In this document: positions 1 through 9,700 of the stretch, piece after piece | How positions within the stretch are numbered: position 1 is the first letter of the stretch | How the letters are laid out: each line of letters opens with the position of its first letter | Notes under the pieces: generated by a model | The model's database searches: none | What the model was told of the DNA's origin: nothing | The model's input: only the letters and a program-made list of their open reading frames with translations | Made by a program: the position numbers and the translations under genes | Assembly (NCBI GenBank): GCA_036493595.1 | Contig: DASXPN010000065.1 | Coordinates: forward strand, 1-48,083 | Reading direction: 5' to 3' | Source: DATAES01 sp036493595 | GTDB lineage: Bacteria > Actinomycetota > Acidimicrobiia > Acidimicrobiales > JACDCH01 | DNA length: 48,083 bases

Positions 1-3000
1 GACCGGCAGGTCGGCACGGACGTCATCGCGCTCAACGGCAGCGACATCATCGTGAGCGCCGACACCGGTTTCACCGGCGACCCGCCAAGCCCCCCGGCGG
101 CCACCGGGCAGCAGATCGCGCTGCTCAGGATCGACACCGACGGCGTCGTGACGAAGAACCAGTGGGAAGACTTCGCATCGAACGGGTCGAGCGCGCACTC
201 CCGCCTCACGCTGATCCCGTCGGAGACGCCGGAGCGTTTCTACATCTCGGGACGAACCCGATTCGCTGACGGCACGAACGACTACCGACCCGCCATCGCG
301 CGGTTCGACGAGAACCTTCAGCCCGACAACTCCATCGGTGGCGGTGACGCGAACTACGTCGAGCTACCCCCGACGGCAGACACGGGCATTGATCCGAACA
401 CCGACGCCGCGCTTGGTCCGAACGGCACAGTCGTCGTGGCCTCGCTCACGGCCACCGACGTGATTGTGACCCGCTTGTTGTCCAACGGTTCGCTCGACGC
501 CACCTTCGGCGGGGGCACCGTGTACGTCGCGCCGGACCCCTCCGCCGGCTTCACCCGGGTCACCGGCGTCGCCGTCGATTCAAACGGGCGCGTCGCGGTG
601 GCCACCCACACCAACGGGACGCCCACCAACGCCGTCGTCGCGCTCACCGCGAACGGAGCGATCGACACGACGTGGTCGCCGACCGGCATCCGGCACTTCG
701 CGTTCGCCAACCTTCCTGGGGACGAGCTGACCGGCGACATCGCCTTCGACGACCATGCCGGGGTCGTGGTCGCGGGACGGGGCGGCAGCTCGCTGGCCGA
801 CGGCGAGCAGCGCAATGCCGTCGCCCGCTTCACGCCGACCGGCGACCTCGATCCGACCTTCGCCCCCAACGGTGTCTTCCGGGTCGCATGCCCGGTCGCG
901 ACACATGACGCCGGCTTCACCGGGTTGCTCGTCGACCCAGGCCTGCTCACGGTCTCCGGCGGCTGCGGGTCTGCCGCGTCCGCGGCGCGCATCGTCACGA
1001 CCTTCACCACACCCGCGCAAGTGACCGTCGCGCTCACCGCCGACGCCGACCCGGTCAACGGCGGCGGGGGCGAGATCCCCGTCGACGCCATCGACCCGAC
1101 CACCGTGACCGCGCAGCAGGGCCCGACCGACACCGGCGTCGCCGCCACCCCGTTGAAGGCGATCGACCTCACGGCCGCGCCCCCCGGCGTGCAGTCCGCG
1201 CCGCTCAAGGCGATCCCGCTCAAAGCCATCCCGCTCAAAGCGATCCCGCTGACGTCGATCCCGCTGAAGGCGATCCCGTTGACGTCGATCGGGGTGACGC
1301 CACAGGACGCGGGCGGCAACCCGGTACCGGGCGGGTGGGGCGCCCTGCTCTCGTGTGCCCCCCAGATCCCGACGCCGTGCGACGCGACGTACGCGACATT
1401 CCCCGTGCAGGCCGTGAACCTCGACGAAGCGCTCGACCTCCCGCAGATCCAGAGCCTCCCGCTCAGCAGCATCGACCTCAGCGCGACACCGTTGAAGGCG
1501 ATCCCGCTCAGCTCGATCGCGCTCGGGGCACTCCCGCTGCGGTCGATCCCGATCGACGGCAACACCGCGGACAGTCCGGCCAACGTGACCGCGTGGTGCG
1601 CAGTCGCGCAGTCCGTCGGGCTCGACTGCACCGCCCTCGGGCTGGTGTCACCGCCACCCGCAAGCGGCGAAGCGAACCTCGTGTCGGCCGCGCTCGCCGG
1701 GCTGCCGCTGAAGGCCATCCCGTTGAGCGCGATCCCGCTGAAGGCGATCCCGCTGCGGTCGATCCCACTCTCCTCGATCCCGCTGCGGGCGATCCCGCTC
1801 TCGAGCATCGACATCGACGCGACACCGTTGCGGGCGATCCCGTTGACATCGATCACGATCGACAGCACGCCGTTGAAGGCGATCCCGTTGAGCTCGATCC
1901 CGCTCACGTCGATCGGCAACATCGTCGACTGCGCGCACTACGCCTGCGCCACCAAGACCCTCGGCGACGCGTTCGCCGACGGTGTCGTGCTGCCGGGCGC
2001 GATCCTCGCCGACCTGGGCGGCCAATACGGCGGCGCCACGTTCGACGACCTGCTCGCGGCCACCGACCCGAACGCCTTCGGCGACACGACCCTGGGTGAC
2101 GTCCTCGCCGGGCTGCTGGCCCGCGCTGACTACCCCTGGCAGACCATCGACCTGGGGGCGTCGTCGATCCAGGGTCACAGCGTGACGGGTGGCGTGGTGA
2201 CCTACACCGCCACGCTCGACGTCACTCCCTCGCCCGGGCTGCCACTCACCGACGTCCACCTCGACATCCACCTTCCGCCCCAGTTCGTCTACGCGCCCGG
2301 CTCCGCGCAGCTCGACGGTTCCGCGTTCGACGATCCCGCGGCCGGCGGGGGCGGCCCCTCGAGTACGACCCTGTCGTTCCTGCTGCACGGGTTGACCGGC
2401 GGCAACCACACGGTGACCCTCCGCGCCCACGCGGCCCTGACGCTCGGCGCGGCGGACGCCACGGCAACAGCAACCCCCATCGGCGGATCGCCCGCCGGCG
2501 CCGATCACGGCATCGTTGTGGCGGACCTGACCGACCCGGGCGGCACGGTCGCCACCTCCGCACCGCTCACGCCCGACACGATCCGCATCGGCTACGTCGG
2601 TCATGCGGGCGACACCGACGTCTACTCGCTACAGGTTCCCGACGGCGCGTTCCTGTCGCTCTCGTTGTCGAACCTGCCGATCGACGCGGACCTCCGGCTC
2701 TACAGCCCGCCGGCGGCGCCGATCCGCAACGCGCCGACCAAGACCGTCCCGAACGTGCCCGACGCTCCTTCGTCGCTTGCCCTCGGCGAGTCGGACGCGA
2801 CGCCGCAGACGGCACAGGACGTGCCCGACATCGGGTTGCCGATCTACGCCACCTCGGCGCATCGGGGCACGACCGACGAGACGATCGACACTTCGCCGTT
2901 GCCGGGCGGTGCGTACTACGTGCAGGTCTCGGGCTACAACGGCGCGTTCAGCAACCAGCCGTACGCGCTGCGGGCGCACCTGACAGGGGGACCGCCGGCG

Positions 3001-6000
3001 GAGGCGTGCACCGCCCGCACACTCACGCTCGGATCGCCCGGGACGCTCCCGAACACGTCGTCGCTGCCGGCGAACCTCAACACGATCTTCCTGGTCAACC
3101 AGCAGCGCTTCGCCGCGGCCTATCCCGGCGGGATGTCGGCGATCAGTCCCTCGCTGACCGCGCTCGCCGGTGACAGCGCCGACGGCGTCGTGGGCGTGGT
3201 GGTGCCCGTCGACGGTGACGCTTCGGTGCGCGCCGCGTACGCCACCTGGGATCAGCAGAACAGTCGCTGCTCGCCGGCCGCGGCCAACGCGGTCGTGAGC
3301 GCGATCGGTCACGTGATCGACTCCATCAAGACCGCCCGCCCGTCGGTCACCAACATCGTGATCATCGGGGCGGACGACCAGATCCCGATGGCTCGCGTCG
3401 TGGACAGCACCACCGTGTCGAACGAGCGCGGCTTCGCGCAGGAGCTGCCCGCCAACGGCGCCATCAAGGGCGCGTTGCGCACCGGGTACATGCTCACCGA
3501 CGACGCCTATGCCGATCAGGTCCCGCTCGGCGTGGGTCAGGACCCGCTGTTCGTTCCCGACGTCGCCGTCGGCCGGCTGGTCGAGACACCGACGCAGATC
3601 GCGAGCGCGCTGACGCGCTTCCGGACGACGCACGGCGTCATCCAGGACAGCACCGGCATGTCCACCGGGTACGACTTCTTGAGCGATGGCGCACAGGCGG
3701 TCGCGGCGCAGTTGGCCGCACCCGGGCGCACGGTGAACACCAGCCTCATCAACGACACGTGGACCCGCCAGCAGCTAATTCAACAGCTCCTCACTGCGGG
3801 GTCGCCACTGCTCGACTCGGTGAACGCGCACTTCGACCCTGCTCGGGCCCTCCCCGCCGACCAGAACGCCGCGCACACCCAGAACGATCTGTTCACCACC
3901 GCTGACGTGAGGAACAGCGGCGCCAACACCCTGCAAGGCCACCTGCTGTTCAGCATGGGCTGCCACGCCGGGCTCGACATCCCCGATGTGGACGCGCAGC
4001 CGTCTGCACCGGTCGACACGTGGACCAAGACGTTCGCCGACCAAGGGGCGCTCTGGGTCGGCAACTCGACCTACGGCTACGGCGACACGGACACGGTCGC
4101 GCTGTCCGAGTTGCTGATGACCGACTTCGCCCACAACCTCGACGGCAGCCTGAACATCGGCGGCGCGTTCGCGTACGCGAAGCAGTCCTACGCCGGCGCG
4201 CTCGGGGTGGTCGGACCGTACGACCGCAAGGTCCTCATGGCGGCCACCTTCTACGGCCTGCCGATGTACCGCTTGGCGACCCACACCAACCGTCCGGCCC
4301 CGCCCACCCCGCTCCCGACGGCAACGGATCCGCTGACGCTGCGCACCACCGCGACCGTCACGCTGAACCTGCCGAAGGGCAACCAGCCGGGCCAGCAGAA
4401 GCTCGAGCACGGCACCCACGGCGACTACTACGACATCGACGGTCGCACGCAGAAGACCCAGCAACGACCGATCGAGCCCCTCACGACGGTGGACGTGACT
4501 CAGCCGGCGAGCGGTCCCTCCGGGCCGAACCTCACCCTCGGCAAGATCGCCCACGGCGCGCTGCTGACCGGCCTGACCTCGACCGACGAGGCGATCACAC
4601 CGCTGAGCTTCCAACCGGTCCTCAATGACGGCGACGAGCACTCGAGCGACAACACCACCGGCTCCGTGTTCCCCACCGTGCTGCAGACCGTGAACGACGA
4701 GACGAGCCCTGACGGCCAGCGCCAACGGTTCGTGTTCATCTCCGGTCAGTTCACGCCCGACCCGGCCCATCCCGGCGCCGGAACGCAGCGGCTCTTCACT
4801 CAGGCGAACGCGCTCGTGTACTACGCCGACCCGAGCGAGCAGGGCGCGGCCCACGACTTCGACCCGCCGGTGTTCGACACGTCGGGTGCGACGGCCAACG
4901 GCGCGAACATCGCGTTCACCGCCGACGTACACGACGCGCAGGGCCAAGTACGGCGAGTGCTCGTGCTCTTCGCGCCCATCCCTGCGCCCGCCGACGCCGG
5001 CGCGCCGCGCGTGTGGACTGCCCTCGACCTCGTCAAGGACCCGAACAGCAACCGGTGGACGGGCGGCGCGCCCGCCAATGCGCCGAACGGGGTGGAGTAC
5101 ATCATCCAGGCGGTCGACGACTCCGGGAATGTCGGCGTGACCAGCAACAAGGGTGACGGCTTCCGCGGTCAGTCCTCGTCTGCTTCCGGCGCCATCCCGG
5201 TCACGCTCGCCGGTCATCCGTCCGCGGCTCCGGGTATCTTCCTCGGCGATCAGCCGGTCACCGCGACGGCGGGTGGACCCACCACCGGGTTCGTGTACTT
5301 CCTCGACGGCCAAGGCCCGAACGCGTACACGGGGCCGGTCCCGGTCACCGGCGACGGGGTGCACACCGTGCACGTCGTCGCTCCCGACCAGCGCACCGGT
5401 GACGCCGTCGCGGTCATCGACGGCACCGGTCCGACGACCACGGCGAGCGTGCCGCCGCCGCTCGCGTCGGGCTGGTATCACGACCCGGTGACCGTCCAGC
5501 TCCACGCGTTCGACGCCGGATCCGGGGTGCAGTCGATCTCGTCGACCAAGGACGGGTTCGCAACGACGACGACAACCGCGGGCAACACGGCCGGCGTCAC
5601 GGTCGCGCAGGGAGGAAGCACCACCGTCACCGCGCACGCGACCGACGTCGCCGGCAACGTCGGCGCGAACACCTCCGCGACCGTGAAGGTCGACCTGGCC
5701 GCGCCGATCGTGCCCTGCGCGTCGCCGCCATCGGGATGGTCGAGCTCGGACGTGACCATCCATTGCACCGCGTCCGACACCGACTCGGGCCTGGCCAACC
5801 CCTCGCAGGCGGCCTTCGACCTGAAGACGTCCGTACCGGCGGGCACGACCAATCCGACGGCGAGCACGCCATCGGCGACCGTGTGCGACAAGGTCAACCG
5901 GTGCACGACCGTTGGACCGTTCACCGCGAAGGTCGACAAGACGCCACCGACCGTCACCTGCACCAGCCCGACCGCGAACTGGTCGAAGACCGATGTCACG

Positions 6001-6747
6001 GCGTCGTGCACCGCGTCGGACGCAGGTGTTGGTCTCGCCAACCCGGCTCAAGCGTCGTTCACGCGCTCGACGAGCGTCCCCGACGGCACCGCGAACGCGA
6101 GCGCACCGATCCCCGCGGCCACGGTGTGCGACGCGCTCAACCAGTGCCGCACGGTGGGACCGTGGACGGCGAAGGTCGACAAGGCGCCGCCGACGGCCAT
6201 CATCGCGACACCGCTCGACGGTGACGTCTACTTCCTCAACCAGAGCGTGGCTGCGGCGTACTTGTGCGCGGACGTCGGATCCGGCATCGCGGCCAACAAG
6301 TGCGTCGGGACGAAGGCGAACGGGTCGAACATCGACACGTCGAGCGCGGGCACGAAGACGTTCACCGTGACCGCCACCGACGTGGCCGGCAATCAGACCG
6401 TGACGACGTCGACGTACACGGTGCAGCCCTCCAACGCGCAATACAGCATCTGCCGCATCGCGCCGACGGTCACGCGAACAGGCCAGACCGCGCTGTTCAT
6501 CGTCTACGTGTGCGACAAGCAGGGCCACAACGTGACGAAGAGCTCGCTACCGGTCACCGCGGTGTCAATCGACCGGACGCGACCGATCAACCCATCTGCC
6601 GCGTTCAAGTTCCTGTCGATCCTCGGCATCAACTGGGAGCAGTACGGCTTGGACACCACCGCGCTCGCGATCGGGCGCCACACGCTGCAGATCAAGGTCG
6701 GGACTGATCCCGTGCTGAAGGATGTGGGCTTCTGGATCACTCGCTGA
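1..6747 (+). CDS. Giant secreted multidomain protein with C25-like protease domain (5' end outside window)
   Basis: The frame is open to the first base, so the N-terminus and any signal peptide lie upstream; residues are counted here from the in-frame GTG at 52 (2231 residues). In order: delta-60-like beta-propeller repeats (about 1-330, with LDATFGGG and LDPTFAPNG motifs); three blocks of the pentapeptide P-L-x-x-I (367-621); a DUF11-like beta domain (about 715-805); a PPC-like beta domain (about 840-985); a C25/gingipain-like caspase-fold domain (about 1010-1410); then a long tail of Ig-like modules (about 1600-2231) with TPPTVTC-type motifs. The probable catalytic pair is His1260 (in NAHF) and Cys1304 (in SMGCHAG). 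C25 peptidases are usually exported. No LPXTG or C-terminal sorting motif is visible. The stop overlaps the presumed start of the cyclase gene. Substrate unknown; activity is inference. Confidence 0.85.
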   Translation, partial: DRQVGTDVIALNGSDIIVSADTGFTGDPPSPPAATGQQIALLRIDTDGVVTKNQWEDFASNGSSAHSRLTLIPSETPERFYISGRTRFADGTNDYRPAIARFDENLQPDNSIGGGDANYVELPPTADTGIDPNTDAALGPNGTVVVASLTATDVIVTRLLSNGSLDATFGGGTVYVAPDPSAGFTRVTGVAVDSNGRVAVATHTNGTPTNAVVALTANGAIDTTWSPTGIRHFAFANLPGDELTGDIAFDDHAGVVVAGRGGSSLADGEQRNAVARFTPTGDLDPTFAPNGVFRVACPVATHDAGFTGLLVDPGLLTVSGGCGSAASAARIVTTFTTPAQVTVALTADADPVNGGGGEIPVDAIDPTTVTAQQGPTDTGVAATPLKAIDLTAAPPGVQSAPLKAIPLKAIPLKAIPLTSIPLKAIPLTSIGVTPQDAGGNPVPGGWGALLSCAPQIPTPCDATYATFPVQAVNLDEALDLPQIQSLPLSSIDLSATPLKAIPLSSIALGALPLRSIPIDGNTADSPANVTAWCAVAQSVGLDCTALGLVSPPPASGEANLVSAALAGLPLKAIPLSAIPLKAIPLRSIPLSSIPLRAIPLSSIDIDATPLRAIPLTSITIDSTPLKAIPLSSIPLTSIGNIVDCAHYACATKTLGDAFADGVVLPGAILADLGGQYGGATFDDLLAATDPNAFGDTTLGDVLAGLLARADYPWQTIDLGASSIQGHSVTGGVVTYTATLDVTPSPGLPLTDVHLDIHLPPQFVYAPGSAQLDGSAFDDPAAGGGGPSSTTLSFLLHGLTGGNHTVTLRAHAALTLGAADATATATPIGGSPAGADHGIVVADLTDPGGTVATSAPLTPDTIRIGYVGHAGDTDVYSLQVPDGAFLSLSLSNLPIDADLRLYSPPAAPIRNAPTKTVPNVPDAPSSLALGESDATPQTAQDVPDIGLPIYATSAHRGTTDETIDTSPLPGGAYYVQVSGYNGAFSNQPYALRAHLTGGPPAEACTARTLTLGSPGTLPNTSSLPANLNTIFLVNQQRFAAAYPGGMSAISPSLTALAGDSADGVVGVVVPVDGDASVRAAYATWDQQNSRCSPAAANAVVSAIGHVIDSIKTARPSVTNIVIIGADDQIPMARVVDSTTVSNERGFAQELPANGAIKGALRTGYMLTDDAYADQVPLGVGQDPLFVPDVAVGRLVETPTQIASALTRFRTTHGVIQDSTGMSTGYDFLSDGAQAVAAQLAAPGRTVNTSLINDTWTRQQLIQQLLTAGSPLLDSVNAHFDPARALPADQNAAHTQNDLFTTADVRNSGANTLQGHLLFSMGCHAGLDIPDVDAQPSAPVDTWTKTFADQGALWVGNSTYGYGDTDTVALSELLMTDFAHNLDGSLNIGGAFAYAKQSYAGALGVVGPYDRKVLMAATFYGLPMYRLATHTNRPAPPTPLPTATDPLTLRTTATVTLNLPKGNQPGQQKLEHGTHGDYYDIDGRTQKTQQRPIEPLTTVDVTQPASGPSGPNLTLGKIAHGALLTGLTSTDEAITPLSFQPVLNDGDEHSSDNTTGSVFPTVLQTVNDETSPDGQRQRFVFISGQFTPDPAHPGAGTQRLFTQANALVYYADPSEQGAAHDFDPPVFDTSGATANGANIAFTADVHDAQGQVRRVLVLFAPIPAPADAGAPRVWTALDLVKDPNSNRWTGGAPANAPNGVEYIIQAVDDSGNVGVTSNKGDGFRGQSSSASGAIPVTLAGHPSAAPGIFLGDQPVTATAGGPTTGFVYFLDGQGPNAYTGPVPVTGDGVHTVHVVAPDQRTGDAVAVIDGTGPTTTASVPPPLASGWYHDPVTVQLHAFDAGSGVQSISSTKDGFATTTTTAGNTAGVTVAQGGSTTVTAHATDVAGNVGANTSATVKVDLAAPIVPCASPPSGWSSSDVTIHCTASDTDSGLANPSQAAFDLKTSVPAGTTNPTASTPSATVCDKVNRCTTVGPFTAKVDKTPPTVTCTSPTANWSKTDVTASCTASDAGVGLANPAQASFTRSTSVPDGTANASAPIPAATVCDALNQCRTVGPWTAKVDKAPPTAIIATPLDGDVYFLNQSVAAAYLCADVGSGIAANKCVGTKANGSNIDTSSAGTKTFTVTATDVAGNQTVTTSTYTVQPSNAQYSICRIAPTVTRTGQTALFIVYVCDKQGHNVTKSSLPVTAVSIDRTRPINPSAAFKFLSILGINWEQYGLDTTALAIGRHTLQIKVGTDPVLKDVGFWITR
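1150..1914 (+). repeat. P-L-x-x-I pentapeptide repeat region inside the C25-like protein
   Basis: Twenty-three exact P-L-x-x-I units (PLKAI, PLSSI, PLTSI, PLRSI, PLRAI, PLSAI) lie in three blocks of 7, 4 and 12. They are separated by non-repetitive inserts that each carry a close cysteine pair (C-x7-C near 1350-1380, C-x9-C near 1597-1629; a third C-x4-C follows the last block near 1930). At DNA level the unit is 15 bp. Reading the unit as I-P-L-x-[A/S] places hydrophobic residues two apart, as in pentapeptide-repeat beta-helices, but Pro at the i-1 position is unlike the usual A(D/N)Lxx consensus. Confidence 0.85.
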
Positions 6748-9700
6748 CCACGAGCACCGACACCTCGCTCGCTCCGTACGTTCCTCGGCTGCTGGTCGAG
6801 TGGTGGGACCGTGATCCAGGAGCGCGCGTCCTGCGGACCGACGCGTCCCTCGTGTCCGCCGACATCTCGGGGTTCACGAAGCTCAGTGAGGAGCTCGCGG
6901 CCCTCGGCCGCCAAGGTGCCGAGGAGCTCACCGACCTCCTCAACGCCTGCTTCACGGAGATGATCGACTGTTGCGACGGGGCCGGCGGCGACGTCTTGAA
7001 GTTCGGCGGTGACGCCCTGCTCGTCCTGTTCCGTGGGGCCGCGCACACGTCGAGGGCGGCGTCCGCGAGTTGGGCGATGCGGCGCGTCATCCGTGCGCCG
7101 CGCTCGACGCGCGACGGCCGGCGGGTGAACCTCTCCATGTCCGTCGGGATCCACAGCGGCGAGTTCGAGCTGTTCCTCGTGGAGGCGGGCCATCGCGAGC
7201 TGCTGGTCACCGGGCCTGGTGCAACGACGACGGTGGACTGCGAGTCGGCCGCCGAGGCCGGGCAGATCCTCCTCAGCCCGGGTGCCGCCGAACAGGTCGA
7301 GGAGCGGTGGTTGGGCGAGCCCGTCGAGCACGGCCGGATCCTGCGCCGTACTCCATCCCTCGAAGTGACGCGCTGGCCTTCGTCGAACCGCGTCGCGATC
7401 GATCTCCGCGACTTCGTTCCGGTCGCGCAGCGAGCGCAGATCGACGCGGGCGTCGACGGCGAGCACCGGCGGGCCACCGTTGCCTTCGTCGAGTTCTCCG
7501 GAACCGACGAGCTGTGCCGGACACTCGGTCCGGACGAAGTAGGCGCTCGACTGCAGGCGCTGGCGGTTGCCGTCGCCGACGCCGCCGTGACCTTCGGTGT
7601 GCACTGGCTCGGCAGCGACGTGTACCACGACGGCGGCAAGATCATCCTGACCGCGGGCGTGCCCCAGTCGTTGGGCGACAACGACGAGCGGATGCTCCGC
7701 GCCGTTCGGGCCATCCTCGACGCCGGCGTGCCGCTCACCCTGCGCAGCGGGATCAACCAGGGCCCATTGTTCGCCGGGTACCTGGGAGCCCCCGGCCGGC
7801 GGACGTTCACCGTCATGGGCGACACCGTGAACCTCGCGGCGAGGCTGATGCAGAAGGCAGAACCAGGGGAGCTGATCGCCAGCCGGGCCGTGCTCGACAA
7901 CAGCACCGCGCCGTTCGCCCTCGAGGACCTCGAGCCGTTCTTCGTCAAGGGCAAGAGCGTCGCGATCCACGCGGCACGGGTCGGTGCGCTCGGCCGCGAG
8001 CCAACCGCGCAGCACCGCACCGCGGAGATGACACCGTTCGTCGGCCGCGGCGCAGAGCTCGACGCTGCCATTGATCACATCCGCCGGCGAGCGGGCCGCG
8101 GATCTCTTGTCGAGGTGGTGGGCGAACCGGGGATCGGCAAGACCCGACTCGTGCAGGCGCTCATCGACCGCCTCGACGAACGTTCCGTGCTCGAGACCTG
8201 GTGCCAGCAGTACGACGTCTCGACCCCGTATGCCGCAGCCCGGGTGCTGTTGCGGGCGGCGGCCGGCATCCCAGCCGAGGCCGGCGCCGAGGATGCCGGG
8301 CGCATGCTCCGCGACTGGCTCGCGGCGGCCGCGCCGGCGCAGTTGCCATGGCTGCCGCTCGTCGCCATACCGTTCGGCGCCGCCGTGCCGCCGACCGTCG
8401 AGGCCGACGCGGTCGAGGAGGCCTACCGGCGTGACCGGATGCATCTCGCCGTGTCCCATGTGCTCGAGGCCGCGCTCGACACCCGCGCGATCGTGCGGAT
8501 CGAGGACGGCCAGTGGATGGACGAGGCGTCCTCGGCTCTCCTCGACGCCGTGATGACGAACATCGACGAGCTCCCATGGGTGGTGTTGCTCACGCGCTGG
8601 GCGGACGCCGTCGTGGTCCAGCCCCCCGCGGCAACGACCTGCACACTCGAGCTCGACGCCCTCGAACGACAGGACGCCGTCGCGCTCGCCGCCCATGCGG
8701 TCGGCGACGACGTGGCGGCCGCGGTCGCGGCCAAGATCGCGGACCGGGCGGGCGGCCATCCGTTGTTCGTCCTCGAGCTCACTCGCGCCGTGCGCGCCGG
8801 CCAATCGCTCGACGATCTACCGGACACCGTCGACACCGCACTGACCGCTCGCATCGACACGCTCGACCCGATCGACCGTGTCCTGCTGCGTGACCTCGCC
8901 GTCGTGGGTGTCACCGCACGGCGCGACGTCGTGGCACTCGCGATCACCGAGGACGCCGGCGACCCGCAACGATGGCTACCGCTGGAGGAGTTCGTGACGG
9001 TGGTCGGTCCCGAGCTTCGATTCCGCCACAACCTCGTGCGGCAGGTCGCGTACGAGGGCCTGTCGTACCGTCGCCGGCGAGCGCAACACCAGCGAGTGGC
9101 GAGCGCGATCGAGACCCTGGCCGGTGCCGCGGTGAACGAGGTTGCGAGCCAGCTCTCGCTGCACTGCCATCGGGGCGAGATCCGTGACCGGTCGTGGACG
9201 TTCTCGCGCACGGCCGGTGACCGCGCACGCGCCGCGTACGCGAACGATGAGGCGGTCGAGCTCTACGGCCGCGCGCTCGAGGCCGCTCGGTACCTGCCCG
9301 AGGTGCCGGCCGTGGATGTTGCCACCACCGCCGAAGCACTCGCCGACGCCGCAGAGCTCGCGGCGCACTACGAGGTGGCGCGGGACGCGCTGCGCACCGC
9401 GCGCCGCCACGCTCCTTCCGAAGCTGCACCGCGGTTGCTGCGCAAGCAGGGCCTCCTTCACGAACGCAGCGGTGAGTACACGCAGGCTTTGCGGTGGTAC
9501 GGGCGCGCGTTGCGCCTGCTCGAGGTCGGCGACGACGACGACCGCGCCGCCCTCGAACAGCGCGGCCAGCTCCAGCGCGCGTACGCGGGTGTGCGCTACC
9601 GACAGGGACGGTTCCGCAACGCGGCAGCCATCGCCGGGGAGGCCGGCGCGCTGGCCCGTCACATCGGTGACCGCCGGCTCGAGGGTTACGCCCTCTATCT

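Noticed and set aside
1150..1914. CRISPR-like or simple DNA repeat array
   Set aside because: The 15-bp periodicity is protein-level repetition in a single coding frame without spacers.
354..1922. 522-codon minus-strand frame with GIAFSGIALNG-like repeats
   Set aside because: It is the antisense reading of the P-L-x-x-I array and propeller; the plus-strand frame has known domains and proper codon bias.
3775..6528. 917-codon minus-strand frame
   Set aside because: Arg/Gly/Val-rich shadow of the C25-like gene, with no recognisable domain.
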